Shown: one piece after another, positions 10,748-21,905 of the stretch
Position numbering within the stretch: position 1 is the first letter of the stretch
How the letters are laid out: each line of letters opens with the position of its first letter
Assembly (NCBI RefSeq): GCF_024763615.1
Contig: NC_077222.1
Location: 17,794,001-17,858,000 of the forward strand
Source of the DNA: Phlebotomus papatasi
Taxonomy: Eukaryota; Arthropoda; Insecta; Diptera; Psychodidae
DNA length: 64,000 bases
Direction of reading: 5' to 3'
Notes under the pieces: generated by a model
What the model was told of the DNA's origin: nothing
The model's database searches: none
Seen by the model: the letters and a program-made list of their open reading frames with translations, nothing else
Position numbers and translations under genes: made by a program

Positions 10748-11067
10748 GGGGAATCAGTGGCGCAATAGGCAAGACCGTTGGCTCTTGGGCGGATCGATTC
10801 CCCAGCTCGACTTACTGTTGTAAGTTCAAGTCCCGCTCGGTGCAAAGATCTGAATGTCTAATTTATGCAATTTTCATATGTTAATAACGTAATATAATGC
10901 ATCGCCTACGCCCAACAACTCCGGGGGCATGGAAGAAGCATCCACAATGCGGGGAAGGCGCTCCTGGGCGAGTCTACAGACGGACTAGCAGATTCTGCTA
11001 ACACGGGATATGGACATTGTAAAAATGATTACCTTTGTAATGAATATATCTCGATACGATTAATAAT
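10748..11067 (+). mobile_element. tRNA-derived SINE inserted in the non-LTR remnant
   Basis: Flanked by an exact 11-bp duplication ACTGTTCGAAG (10737-10747 and 11068-11078). The head resembles a tRNA: an A-box-like TGGCGCAATAGGC near 10757 and a B-box-like GTTCAAGTCCC near 10822, then TCGGTGCAA. The body (AACTCCGGGGGCATGG..., CTCCTGGGCGAGTC...) recurs in the SINEs at 39753 and 58617. It interrupts the RNase H frame just before its DGS motif. Confidence 0.8.
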
Positions 11068-11501
11068 ACTGTTCGAAGATGGCTCTCATGTGGAAGGCTT
11101 TTCAGATCCCGGCCACCACTCTCCTGAACTTCAGCTAAATGGACCAGTGACTTTTGGCGGATGCACAACTGTATTTCAGGCCAAGGTTGCTGGCATAATG
11201 TTTGAAGTGCATAGGCTGCTGGAGGCCGGTGTCGAGGGAAGGAAAATACAAATCTTCTCGGATAACAATGCCATGATTCTTTCCATATCTGGTTAAAATA
11301 CGTAGTCTGCTCTTGTTTCCGAATACTAAGAGCTGTTAGAATCGATCTCACAAATATGTAAGGTTGAAATACACTGGATACTTGGACACAGTGGAATTGC
11401 AGGCAATTAGGATGCTACCCACAACGCAGTTGCGAGAACTAGGATTGCTTTCATCGGACCTGAACCGGTATTAGGGCTCTTCTCAGAAATGAAGAAGTCT
11501 A

Positions 11502-11749
11502 TACACTGAGAGAAATCCGAATAAGTTAAAATAACATTCCGGAAATGTTAATTTTACCCTGCAGTATAATCGGTGTAAATATTACCCTTTTTAGGTGTAT
11601 TATGGGTTAAAGTTACCCTTTTCAATGTTAATTTCACCCTTAAAAAGGTGTAAAATTAACATAAAAAATGTTGATATATTTTTACACCTAAAAAGTGTTA
11701 AATTTATGAGAAAAAATGCTAATCGCACCCTCTTTTTTTTCTCAGTGTA
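11502..11749. mobile_element. CACTGAG MITE (TA target), copy 1
   Basis: TA then CACTGAGAGAAATCCG at the left and TTTTTTCTCAGTG then TA at the right. The ~245-bp interior carries inverted words such as GGTGTAAATATTACCC and TTTTACACC. A TA duplication suggests the Tc1/mariner superfamily. It splits the LINE remnant between its RNase H and Cys/His parts. Related copies: 24716, 38591, 39321, and a diverged one at 60900. Confidence 0.8.
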
Positions 11750-12193
11750 ATAACAGAAAACATGTTAAAAGCCCCTGAAATGGACTGGACTGCGACAATT
11801 AACTGTCGCGTATTTAGACATCTGAATAAAATTGGTATCCAATGCGATCCAATTTGCAAAGAATGTACTGAGACTGAGGAGACAATCATACACCTTGCGC
11901 ATGATATAGACTTTGTATAGCCTTAAATAGGAACATCATTGTATCTTCAGGCATTAAATAAACTTCAAATTGAACTGCCCCAGTTTACTTAACTTGAGGC
12001 GGAAGCTGCTTGGTAAAGCGACACTGCCTCGAAGTGAATTACCAGGGATATAATCGTCCTGTTTGATGGAGGTTATCTTGAGAACGGGCTGGCTTGTCAC
12101 ACCCTGCCCTTACTAGGGTAAATCTTAGGAGATGCATAATGGGCCCAATAGAGAAGCCTGGATGCAGCGGTCATCTCTTTTCTAAATCTAAAT

Positions 12194-12606
12194 CTAAGGT
12201 TTAGCCATATGGCTCAAATTCTCTAACTTCTTATCAGTCACGATTTTTAGGAAAATTTTGATTTTGAATTAATAAGGAATAAGTGAACTAGATTTTGAAA
12301 AATCACGAATATGGTTTGCCATTTAGTATTACGAGACATTCGGAAAAGAGGCTCAATCTCCAGTTTGTACCCGTATAAGCCTCTAGCCTAAAGATCGTTT
12401 AAATTAGCCTAATGCTGACTTTAGACTGGAGGTTTAGCCCAGTTCCCGAAGGTGTCAAAAATCTAAGTAACAAGCAATTTTATTGATTTTTCAAAATCAA
12501 ATGGTACATTTGCCATCAATATCCAATCCTAAACAACAATTTCCTAAAAAAATCGTGCCTGATAAGGAATTAGAGTACTTAAACCAGATGGCTAAGCCTT
12601 AGGTCT
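12194..12606. mobile_element. Foldback element with ~180-bp arms (GGTTTAGCCATATGG family)
   Basis: The left arm (12194 to about 12390) and right arm (about 12420-12606) are inverse copies. CTAAGGTTTAGCCATATGG pairs with the complement of CAGATGGCTAAGCCTTAGG, and internal CTTATCAGTCACGATTTTT matches the complement of the right arm. It directly abuts the TAAATC tail of the LINE remnant. Single arms of the same family lie at 10221, 10538 and 63276. Confidence 0.65.
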
Positions 12607-14677
12607 GAAGCCCGTATAAGATCACAAATCTTTAACAGCTGAAGACTTCTTTCAAAACTCTGCTACTAAAATCTAGTATCGCGATAAGCCTTTATATGTA
12701 TTGCTAGCACAAACTCCGAATTACTAAGTGTACGAGACGAGCCATTTACAACAAAGGGTAATGAAAAGTCCTCACCACAAAAATGCGACTAACATATTAT
12801 CTCCTACCTCTCTGCCTGTCTAGAGCAACATGCAAAACTAAAACTTTTGCGATACTGTCTAAAAGATACTGTATAACATTACTGTATAAATATTAGCTCA
12901 AACTTGCACTTATTTAATTTGCTTCGCTTCTGAACCTTCTGAAATCATGAGAAATTCTTAGTTTCAAAATGAAAAACTTCAATGCAAAATAATTAACATT
13001 TTTTTTTATAAAAAAAATGAAAACGAATCAGCAGGATAATAATGAATGGAAATGTAACTATTGTGTTGTGAATGTTGATGATATTTGTTCAATTTTTTCC
13101 TCCTGTCCAATAAAAAAAAAAACAAAAAATATATATTTAAAAAAGCCATATAAAATCCCGGAAAACTACCCAAACAATTGTTGAAATTTTTCATAGCACC
13201 GACACACAGAATTCTCGAATATGGGCTATTTTGATAGCAATTTGCGATAATATTATGTGTATTTTGTGGGTAGGAAAACGAGTCATGAAAACATATCATT
13301 CTATACAGTTTCATGGCAACATTAATGTGACGACATAATAATTACGTTGAACATGCTAATTGGGTATTTATCGTATTGCACGCTAAAAATATATTCATAT
13401 AGCACACGTCACCAAATTGCTAAAAAAAAAAAAAAAACAAAATATTCATGCTGAAACTGTTCAGCGAAAAAGTCCTTTTTTCGAGAATTTTAACTAAGGG
13501 ATCGATTAAAAGTCCCACTATGAAAGCTATACAAAAGCACCAAGAACTTCCTTTAATTTATGTATAAGGTGGAACATTATAATAATAACATGGCTAAAGA
13601 CAACACTTATAAAAAAATTAAGCTGATGCAATCCTATTAAAAATTCATCAAGTTTAAAATTTTCAGTAAATTGATGCAAAGTTAACTTTATAATGCAAAG
13701 GACTACGAAGAAGAGTGAAATATTCATTGAAATAATACGTGAAATACAATTACTTTTCTGTATAAATTCAATAGCCTATAATTTATTTTACTCGGTTTGC
13801 CATACATTTTAAAAGAATTTTTTTTAATGATTTCTGGGAATTTTTGCTTTGAATTTGGTTCAGAATAGAAATCGATGAATTGGATCTGAAGTGACAGAAC
13901 CACAGAGAATTTTGCTGTGCACCTGTCTAAATGGTCATAATGCATCCATGAGACGTTTGGGCGGGATAGTTATTAGGTTAGGAGATGTTGTGCTTGGCAA
14001 TGCTCTGTCGCGCTCACATGAATTATTGATGAAGGTTGCCCTCCATGTTGGAGGTGGAAAATCGTGTTTGTCATCGATGCATCCCCCGGGGCGCGTCAAT
14101 AAATCGTCCACTGCACTGTAACACCCAACCCGTCACTTTCTTAACAATTCCCCATTCTTTCCCAATCAGTGTCGGATGATCTTCCCTCCAGAGAACGTGC
14201 AACTCCATCGGACATGACCTCATACTTTTCCCCTCGTGCACTAGAGAGATGCTTCAGCTTTCACACGGAAATGTAATACAGAAAAGCTTCATATATAGCT
14301 TTCATGAGAGAGATTCAATCTTCCTCCAGAACTGCACAAAAATACATCCTTCACATCTTGACTAATGAATTAAAATTTTGCACTTGCATCCGCCACTAAA
14401 ACACACAAGTCTACAATATGTATAGTGGCCAGAGGGCAATCATCCGTGAAATTCAAGTTCTAGAATGTGCAAGGCCACAGTATTAAACTGGGTTATAGGT
14501 CAAACACTTCAACATGAACTTTACGACAAAACTTAAATTAAAAAAAAACAAATTGTTCATAAATTGCTTTGAATTCAGTGAATTTTTAGAATTTGAAAAG
14601 TTTAATGTTTTCAACGTGTTTAATGTTTTCAATGTGTTTAGAATTTTCAATCTTAAAAACTCTTGCATTATCATGTA
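12607..14677. other. Unique sequence without a recognised gene
   Basis: AT-rich to 13880; then 13880-14260 is less AT-rich with a 76-codon plus-strand ORF of no recognisable family. A TTTTCAATGTGTTTAATG-type local direct repeat lies at 14601-14645. Confidence 0.4.
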
Positions 14678-15108
14678 TAAGGTAAGTGTGCCAAATTCCG
14701 GCCAGCTTGCAATTTCGGCCACCTTTTTTATTCCTCGAATTTCCATGAATTTTTAGATTTTACGTACTCTAGAGATTATACAATGCAAAAGAATAACAAA
14801 AAATGTAGCTTCGACAAACGAGATGACGTGAAAAAGATATTGGAAGAATTCCCGAAGGGCAAGGAACTATGAGAATGAAGGTGGCCGAAATAGGGCACCA
14901 AAGCTATGTCTATATTTTTATTCATTTTAAAATGTATTAAGAATGATTTTAGAGTAAGTAAAGACGGTAAACTCTTTACAAGGTTCCAAGCAACACTCTT
15001 TTAGAAGAAGGAATTAAAAAAATCAATTTGCATTTAAAATATTACATTTCAAACTTGATACTTTGACGCTTGTATGCAACTATGCCGAAATTTGGCACAC
15101 TTACCCTA
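14678..15108. mobile_element. GGGTAAGTGTGCC MITE (TA target), copy 1
   Basis: About 430 bp. Left end TA + AGGTAAGTGTGCCAAATT, right end GAAATTTGGCACACTTACCC + TA. The interior includes GGCCAGCTTGCAATTTCGGC and GGTGGCCGAAATAGGGCACC. Shared almost base for base with copies at 20450, 34810 and 35255. TA target sites suggest Tc1/mariner-type mobilisation. No transposase. Confidence 0.85.
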
Positions 15109-17398
15109 TTGCTCAATTGGCTCAATTGAATTTAAATTTTCAATTGTAAAAATCCTAGTGTGAGCATATCCAAAAATGAAAAATTCGCACGATGCGTTTT
15201 CCAGCAATCCCGAAAATCATGGTTTTAGAGGGAAAAGAGAGGGGCGGGGGAAATGAGAAAGCCTCCAATAATTTTGTTGATTAGAAAAAATAAGCACAAA
15301 AAATGTTGAGTAATTATTCTCCGCATGAGGGCACTGTTATCTCCCGCGAGTGGTACTGGCAACTGTTCTCAATTTTGATTTCTCAGATTTTTTGTCGAAA
15401 ATTTAAGTGCAATTAAATAACAGTTTAGGAAAGTCCTTCAAATTTTTATTTTTAGTTTTTTTCTTTGTAGAGTTGAACATTTTCACATAAATCTCTTTCA
15501 TTTGAATAGTCGAAAATACCATGTAGAATAATATATTGTATCATAGCTCCAAAAACGTAATAATCGCTCTTGAAATTTCTCTTGCTTCACAATCAAAGTG
15601 CAATTATAAGCCCCCGGGTATTTTCTCTGGTAAAGTGCTGAGTGCTTGTGAATGCTCCTGAATGCAGTATGTTTTTATCCTGAGTGAAATGACCCAATAC
15701 GTGGATTCAGGGCAAAATCTTCTGTGTCTCGTCTGCTTTTGCAATTTGCTGCAGACGAAGGGAGTGAAAAGCATGTGGAAAAAAGTCAACTCTCTGTATG
15801 TCACACATGTTAAAATAATTATGCCACTGATTGTCTCTGTGATTGCAAATCCTTCGAGGAATAACTATGTGCTATCCCACTGTGCCTGGATATTCTGTTG
15901 AGATAATGTCGTGAGTGCAAAAAAAAAGTAAGTAACCCAATCCCTTGATACGAGTACTTTCAAAATAAAGAGATAATTTTGCAGAAGTTATTGCAAAAAT
16001 TTCATCCTCATGTTATGCGGACATTTTCCACCTGTCCTGATTTGGAAGGGGAACTTTAGCCATGTATCCATGAAAAACAATTCTCGGAGGAAAATATGTA
16101 ATCCCAGACGAAAGAGGAAGTGTGCTGGGTAGTGAAATCATACTTTTCAAAAAACTGCAGATGATGGGAAAAACTATTGCCACGAAAGCACCTCGTAATC
16201 TATGGAGATTATTCATTGTTGGCAGGAAATGAAGGACTCCCAGAACTAAGAATGGTAAAACAGGGATTATGATGGTGTTATGTGTAGAAAAATCAATTTC
16301 GATCAATTCCAGTGCAAACGCCGAAGACAATTAAAATGGCAATTAAAAGTGAGAATGGAGAAAAAGATGGAATAGGCATTGTCCTACTTCTCCTGGACGC
16401 TCGATTGTGCTTGAAGTCTGGGTATGATTCCGACACCGAGGACTAAATTAACTATTCATTTGGCAGAGGAAGTACGAAGGGGCGCCCCCAGAGGAGTACT
16501 CTCTGTGAATGCAGATGACTCTCAAATTGGACTTGACACCCATTTTTGCCATCTTCTTTCTTCTCATAACTCTTTTACCAGAGGCCCGACCCTTCATTTG
16601 GCATTCTTCGCCTCTCTTCAGAACACAAATTGGCGTTCTGGACTTAGTGTTTTAATTGACTTTAAATTACCGACCCCAAAAAAGCTAAGGCATGGAAGTT
16701 TACCAGGAAAAAAAATTGCCACCCTATGACCCAAGACGACAAGAATATCGATTGAGGAAGTAAAATTCCCAGATGGAAAAGCCAAGAAAAGTTCAGTTGA
16801 ATTCTTTTACCAAATTCAAAAAGTATTAAAGTGAGAATTGGTGATCCGTTGAGAATTCAACTGCAGAACTTTATATCGAATGTCTGTGTTCAATTCTGAG
16901 AATAAATTTTTGCAATAATGCACCGGTATTTCTTAAAGTTAGGAATGTATTACGTAAATAAATTGCAAAATCCAAGGTAAAATCCTTATTAGGAGCAAGC
17001 AGGTATATTTAGCTCAATAACTTATTTGTTAAACTACTTTCTGTATATTGAAAAATAATCTTAAAGGGGATATCTTTTGTTAATAGCAATATTTTGTCCA
17101 AATTACAAAAAAAAATCTGATCAACATTATTGGTAAAAAAAGGAGTGGCAAAGCATCCCAGGCTTTGCGAAGTGCTCGAATTCTTGACTTAGATGCTATA
17201 CCTCAAAAGCACTTTCGCATTATCTACCGTTTACCGGTTTACAATTTATTTAATCCGATCCATAAATCGCTTAAATGATATCCCAAAATATTTTTAAGAG
17301 TAATAGAATTGAACTTCGGACGTTCGGACCAGTTCACAATCCATTGGAATCGATTTAGAAATTATTCAAAATCCTCAAAAGTAACCTCAGAAGTAATA
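15109..17398. other. Unique sequence without a recognised gene
   Basis: Includes a GC-richer zone at 15590-16750 with short ORFs on both strands (16424-16729 plus, 16013-16330 minus). None shows a known domain or a convincing splice context. Confidence 0.4.
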
Positions 17399-18064
17399 TA
17401 AGGGAAAGTGCGCTACCTTCGAACGACTTATGGTGTTCTATCAATGAAAAAATGAGCATATTTCTTTAGCACACTACTGTTCTCTAGTACTAAAAAAGAC
17501 TTCGACTGTTCCCACATGTTATTTTAATGAATGTCAGATAGCATTCAACAAATAGCAACAAATCGACTTTTCTTTGTGTTGGTTCTTATCACAACTATTT
17601 TATGATTTTGGAACATGACAAAAATTGGGAAGAATATGAAGTTTTTTGCTTGAAACGTACAAAACACTATGAGAATGAAAATATTAAATTAATGTTGTCG
17701 ATTTTCCATCCGAAATCCGAATTCAAATATTTTCGCCACCGTACAAGCTTTCACCCGGTCACAATGCCATCTGACATTCATTGAAATAACATGGAAACAG
17801 TCATGATCTTTTTTAGAACTTGAGAACAGTAATGTGCTAAAAAAAATATGATCATTTTTTCATTGGAATAACACCATTAAGCTTCGCACAACTCAATTTG
17901 TTTCAAGGCTCTTAATTGATTTGACTCATAACTCTCTCCTGGAAATTTTAAGCTTTGAACTACCTATTAAAATATAATATAATACCTCAAACACATAAAA
18001 AAACATATTGAAAAAATGATTTGTTCGAAACTTGAGTCGTCCGAAGGTAACACGCATTCCCCTA
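17399..18064. mobile_element. TA-flanked MITE (AGGGAAAGTGCGCTACCTTCG), interrupted
   Basis: Left TA + AGGGAAAGTGCGCTACCTTC, right GAAGGTAACACGCATTCCCC + TA. The termini are inverse and the core carries CGAACGACT / AGTCGTCCG. It is split by a second foldback (17429-17879), after which the original sequence resumes at AGCTTCGCACAACTC. Confidence 0.7.
17429..17879. mobile_element. Foldback MITE (GGTGTTATTCCAATGAAAAA family), nested
   Basis: Left arm TATGGTGTTCTATCAATGAA, right arm TTCATTGGAATAACACCATTA. Matching inner words (AGCACACTACTGTTCTC / GAGAACAGTAATGTGCT; ATGAATGTCAGATAGCATT / complement) show long arms. Related shorter copies are at 27241 and 27674. The AT-rich middle contains an open frame (17602-17784) with no recognisable product. 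Confidence 0.7.
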
Positions 18065-20449
18065 ATTGAATTTCGGATAAAAATAATTTATGTATTATGA
18101 ACCAAGTAAAGGGTTCGGAACTCTGACAAATGTATTAATGTTTTTTTTTCAAATTCATTATAATTTAAGAAAGACTCTAATATAATATTAATTTAAAACT
18201 AATTTGAAGATTTTTTTTACTCTTTTTTAGATTTTTTTTGATTTAAAATCGAATAGTCTAAATAATTATAAATGAAAATGTACAGCGTAATTAGTTAGTT
18301 TTATTTATTGAAAATGATGTAGCCTTTAATATATTCATTATTGTGTGTATTTGGTTACCTAACTCTTTTATTATTCGTTTAGTGCCATTTCGGAGGATCT
18401 TTCGCATAAAAATTTTCATTATTTTCTTTCGACTAAACTAAATAAAAAGTTCTCAATGTAAGACTAAAAAATACTATACAATTTTCATGGAGAGCCTTAC
18501 TTATTCTTTCAGGGACACTTTCTGGTCATATCAAAAATCCCTCAAGAAGCTACAATATTCTAAACTTTTCTTGGGAAGGGAATTAAGCAGGTAAATTCCT
18601 TCCGGATGCGTCAAAGGTATTTATCCTTTTCAAGACTGACGCATCCAGAAAAAGTTTAACTCCCTTATTTCCTTGGTGTATCCTGTCAGTGCTTATATGG
18701 CCTTCCTGAAGATAGTTTTTTATGTAGATTATATTTAAAATACCTTTTCCGGCTTTTATGTTCCTTATATACATTTCCGCAAAAGAGCAACAAAAAATTC
18801 TATATTGATAAGGCAAATTACGAATTTATAGTTTTAGAACTAGACTAGATGAGTTTTAATAGGTACATTTTATTATTTTTCACTAAGATCTCAGATAAAT
18901 GTAAAGGAGAATGGGGTCCTTTCACGAAACTGAATTTAATTTTAAGAATGACTTGCCAAACGATTATAAGCTATATTCAAACTAAACCCAGTTAGTTAGT
19001 CGTCTATGTGTGAAACTATGTCCCACCCTACCCTTTCCATATGATTCTCCATTATTTTTTAATTTCAATTTTAAAAAAATCTCTGTTAATGTAACTCTAT
19101 TCTTCCCTATGATTGCAAAAAAAAAAGATTGCAATATATTTTTGAGTTTAACCATTACCTATAGGGAATTAGTGAAAATCAACTTGAACGGAAAAATTCA
19201 AATATAGAAAATGTTCAGTAGAAATTCTGGTAAAGAGTTTTCAACGGTATATTTGTTTTGTTTAGATCCAGAAAGTTCTAAACTGTGTGAGAATATTGCG
19301 CGAACGACTTCGACCAACTTATTCTCATTTCCAAGTTTAAATAAATTGCAAATTTACCAGTATACTTGTCTCTCTAAAAGCTGTTAATTTCTTTTAATTA
19401 CCAATTTACATCCAACACTCACTTTTCACAGAATTTCATGGCAGGAACACACTTTTCTGGTCCGATTGTAGCCAAAATATATCCTGAGAATTTGGTATTT
19501 TTTCCACACCAGATGTTCAAAGAGAATTTTGCGATAGAGATTATCTAATGGATGAAGCAAAAGTCCAAGAGAGAGGTGTGAAATCCATGGGAAAAAGAAA
19601 ATTGTCGTGACCGCAAAAAAAAAAGCCTGAGGTTTGATGAATGTGGTTGTGGAGGTTGGTGGGGAAAGAGATGAAAATTCTGAGAAAAGCGAGGGTATTT
19701 TTCATCAAAACATTGCCATGGAGGAAAAAAAAATTAATGATTCTGAGCCACAAGGTACAAATAGTCGTCGCATCAATCAATCAAAACGGAACCGGAACAG
19801 CAATTCCCGCCACTTGAGGATAAAACGTCGGAAAGGAAGGGTGACAGAAAAATTAGTTTAATTACGCTTAATTGATGCTTCCTACCCAAACACCCCAACA
19901 TCATGGGGGTGGTTCTGAAGCCTCTGTGAATTTCTGCACGCACTGTTTCAAGAGGGGATTTCTCACCTCCATAATGCCTCCTAAACCGCATCTCCCCACA
20001 GCAAAAAAAAGTAACTTCAATATGGATTTCTAGGGGTTGGCGGAATGAGTATGTTCATTAGGTAAATTGATTTTGGATTGCACACAAAGGTCACCGAGTC
20101 AGTGAGGGCAATATGCGGTGGATTCAGGAGGGAATTATTGTCAACACAGTGTGATTAATAATAAATAGATGGACTGATTACTCTGGGCGGGCATATTTAG
20201 GTAGACATCCAAAATTTACATTGGGGTCTGTCTCGAATTTTCCTCACATTGTACACAATCGGTCAGTCAAGGTTGTGTAGGAAGTATGCTTAGTGATTTC
20301 CATTCTATACTCAAGAGATTTTCACTTATTGGTCGCATAAGGTCAGTTTAATTACACTTAAATACAGCTTTTATTCAAAATGAAACGATAATTTGTCCAT
20401 AATCAATACCTAACAGTTCCATTTCGTGTTTTCAATACTTTAAAAGCAG
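18065..20449. other. Unique sequence without a recognised gene
   Basis: Ordinary AT-rich DNA. A local inverted word GATGCGTCA (18604) / TGACGCATC (18638) is the only structure noticed. No gene supported. Confidence 0.4.
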
Positions 20450-20882
20450 TTGGGTAAGTGTGCCAAATTCCGGCCAGCTTGCAATTTCGACCACCTTTTT
20501 TCTCGTATTTCCATGAACTTTTAGATTTTACGTATACTCTAGTCTAGAGATTATACAATGCAAAAGAATAACAAAAAATGTAGCTTTGACAAACGAAATG
20601 ACGTGAAAAAGATATTGGAAGAATTCCTGAAGGGCAAGGAACTATGAGAATGAGGGTGTCCGAAATAGAGCACCAAAGCTATGTCTATATTTTTATTTAT
20701 TTTAAAATGTATTAAGAATGATTTTAGAGTAAATAAAGATGGTAAACTCTTTACAAGTTTCCAAGCAACATTCTTACAAAAGAAAGAATAAAAAAATCAA
20801 TTTGTATTTAAAATATTACATTTCAAACTTGAGAGTTTAACTCTTCCATGCAACTATGCCGAAATTTGGAATACTTACCCTA
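20450..20882. mobile_element. GGGTAAGTGTGCC MITE, copy 2
   Basis: Same ends and interior as 14678-15108, about 433 bp. The left target dinucleotide is TT instead of TA and the right end reads GGAATACTTACCC, so this copy is somewhat decayed. Confidence 0.8.
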
Positions 20883-21189
20883 TATCTTGCTATGAATTTT
20901 TTGGAAATATCTATTTTCTAAAAATTGGTGTGAAAAGATATAGCATTCGACCTCATTAATAAGCTCCTCTCATAATTGTTGATCATGGCGCTAACAGAAG
21001 CTATCTTTAACTATTTCTTTATCCCAATATTAAATTGGACATTTCTGGAGTAATTGAAAATGCAAACTAGCATAATGCACAAAAACCCTGACCTACGCAA
21101 AATAAGCCACGCTCCTAAAATGACATCCAACAGAAAACCTAAATTGGCCAAATTAGGTTTCCTAAGTAAAAAAAGAAGGCAAAATCTTT

Positions 21190-21700
21190 TTAGTCAGTAA
21201 AAAATTCAAATTGGTCAGTAAAAAATAAAATATTGGTCAGTAAAAAATCAAATTCGGTCAGTAGAAAATAAAATATGGTCAGTAAAAAATCAAATATGGT
21301 CAGGAAAAATCAAATTTGGTCAGTTAAAAATCAAATTTGGTCAGTAAAAAAAAATTGGTCAGCAAAAAAATAAAATTTGGTCAGTAAAAAATAAAATTTG
21401 GTCAGTAAAAAAAATTGGTCAGTAAAAAATAAAATTTGGTCAGTAAAAAATAAAATTTGGTCAGTAAAAAATAAAATTTGGTCATTAAAAAATAAAATTT
21501 GGTCAGTAATAAATAAAATTTGGTCAGTATAAAATCAAATTCGGTCAGTATAAAATCAAATTCGGTTGGAGAAGTCAAATTTGGTCGGTAAAAAGTCAAA
21601 TTTTGTCAGTAAATTTTTTTTAAATCAGTAAAATGTGAAATTTAATCAGTGGAAAATTAAATATGATCAGTGAAAAATTTAGTCAATAAAAAACTAAAAG
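21190..21700. repeat. 21-bp minisatellite, TTTGGTCAGTAAAAAATAAAA
   Basis: About two dozen tandem units with the core GGTCAGTAAAAAA, most regular at 21360-21540 and fading at both ends, where GGTCAG drifts to AATCAG and GATCAG. The reverse strand gives an artefactual repetitive ORF (21402-21599). Confidence 0.95.
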
Positions 21701-21767
21701 GAAATCAATAAAAGTTAAAACTTTGCATATCCGGATAAAAAGTATTGCACATTCCGTATTGCGGACC

Positions 21768-21905
21768 ACTGAAGAAGGTCCATATTCAGGACTGAAAGCT
21801 CTGGGCAAGATTGAAGAAGTGTTTTTCTTTGTGAAGTGACTTCAAATCCACTGGCCATCACCGGAGAGTCCTCTATCGATACATATTACGCCAGTTCTTC
21901 ATCCA
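21768..21905 (+). repeat. CTGAAGAAGGTCCATAT repeat, single arm
   Basis: The words ACTGAAGAAGGTCCATAT, GAAAGCTCTGGGCAA, TTTTTCTTTGTGAAGTGACTT and GCCAGTTCTTCATCCAATTA occur in the same order as in the right arm of the foldback at 23862-24210. It abuts the minisatellite. The core CTGAAGA-GGTCC-loop-GGACT-GAAA resembles the conserved part of a hammerhead ribozyme. Confidence 0.6.

Larger units (their letters stand above)
10700..12193 (+). pseudogene. Non-LTR retrotransposon remnant: RNase H and C-terminal domain
   Basis: After removing two insertions (10748-11067 and 11502-11749) the sequence keeps the end of a non-LTR polyprotein. An RNase H start motif DGS is at 11078-11086, followed by TTVFQAKVAGIM and IFSDNNA (second acidic residue codon 11261-11263). 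In the same frame come LGHSGIAGN (about 11384-11407) and FIGPEP. Past the second insertion is a Cys/His stretch with CDPICKECTE and EETIIHL. In-frame stops occur at 11294, 11303, 11327 and 11408, so it is dead. The tail ends in a TAAATC microsatellite (about 12182-12196), as in several non-LTR groups. The motifs suit the I/LOA/R1 group of RNase H-bearing LINEs. Everything upstream of RNase H is missing. Confidence 0.75.

Noticed and set aside
14514..14756. ORFs beginning within the GGGTAAGTGTGCC MITEs (VPNSGQLAISATFF)
   Set aside because: The same short frame recurs in every copy because the DNA is repeated; it is not conserved as a longer protein.
21402..21599. ORF with FYFLLTK repeats
   Set aside because: Translation of the 21-bp minisatellite, which keeps a frame open.
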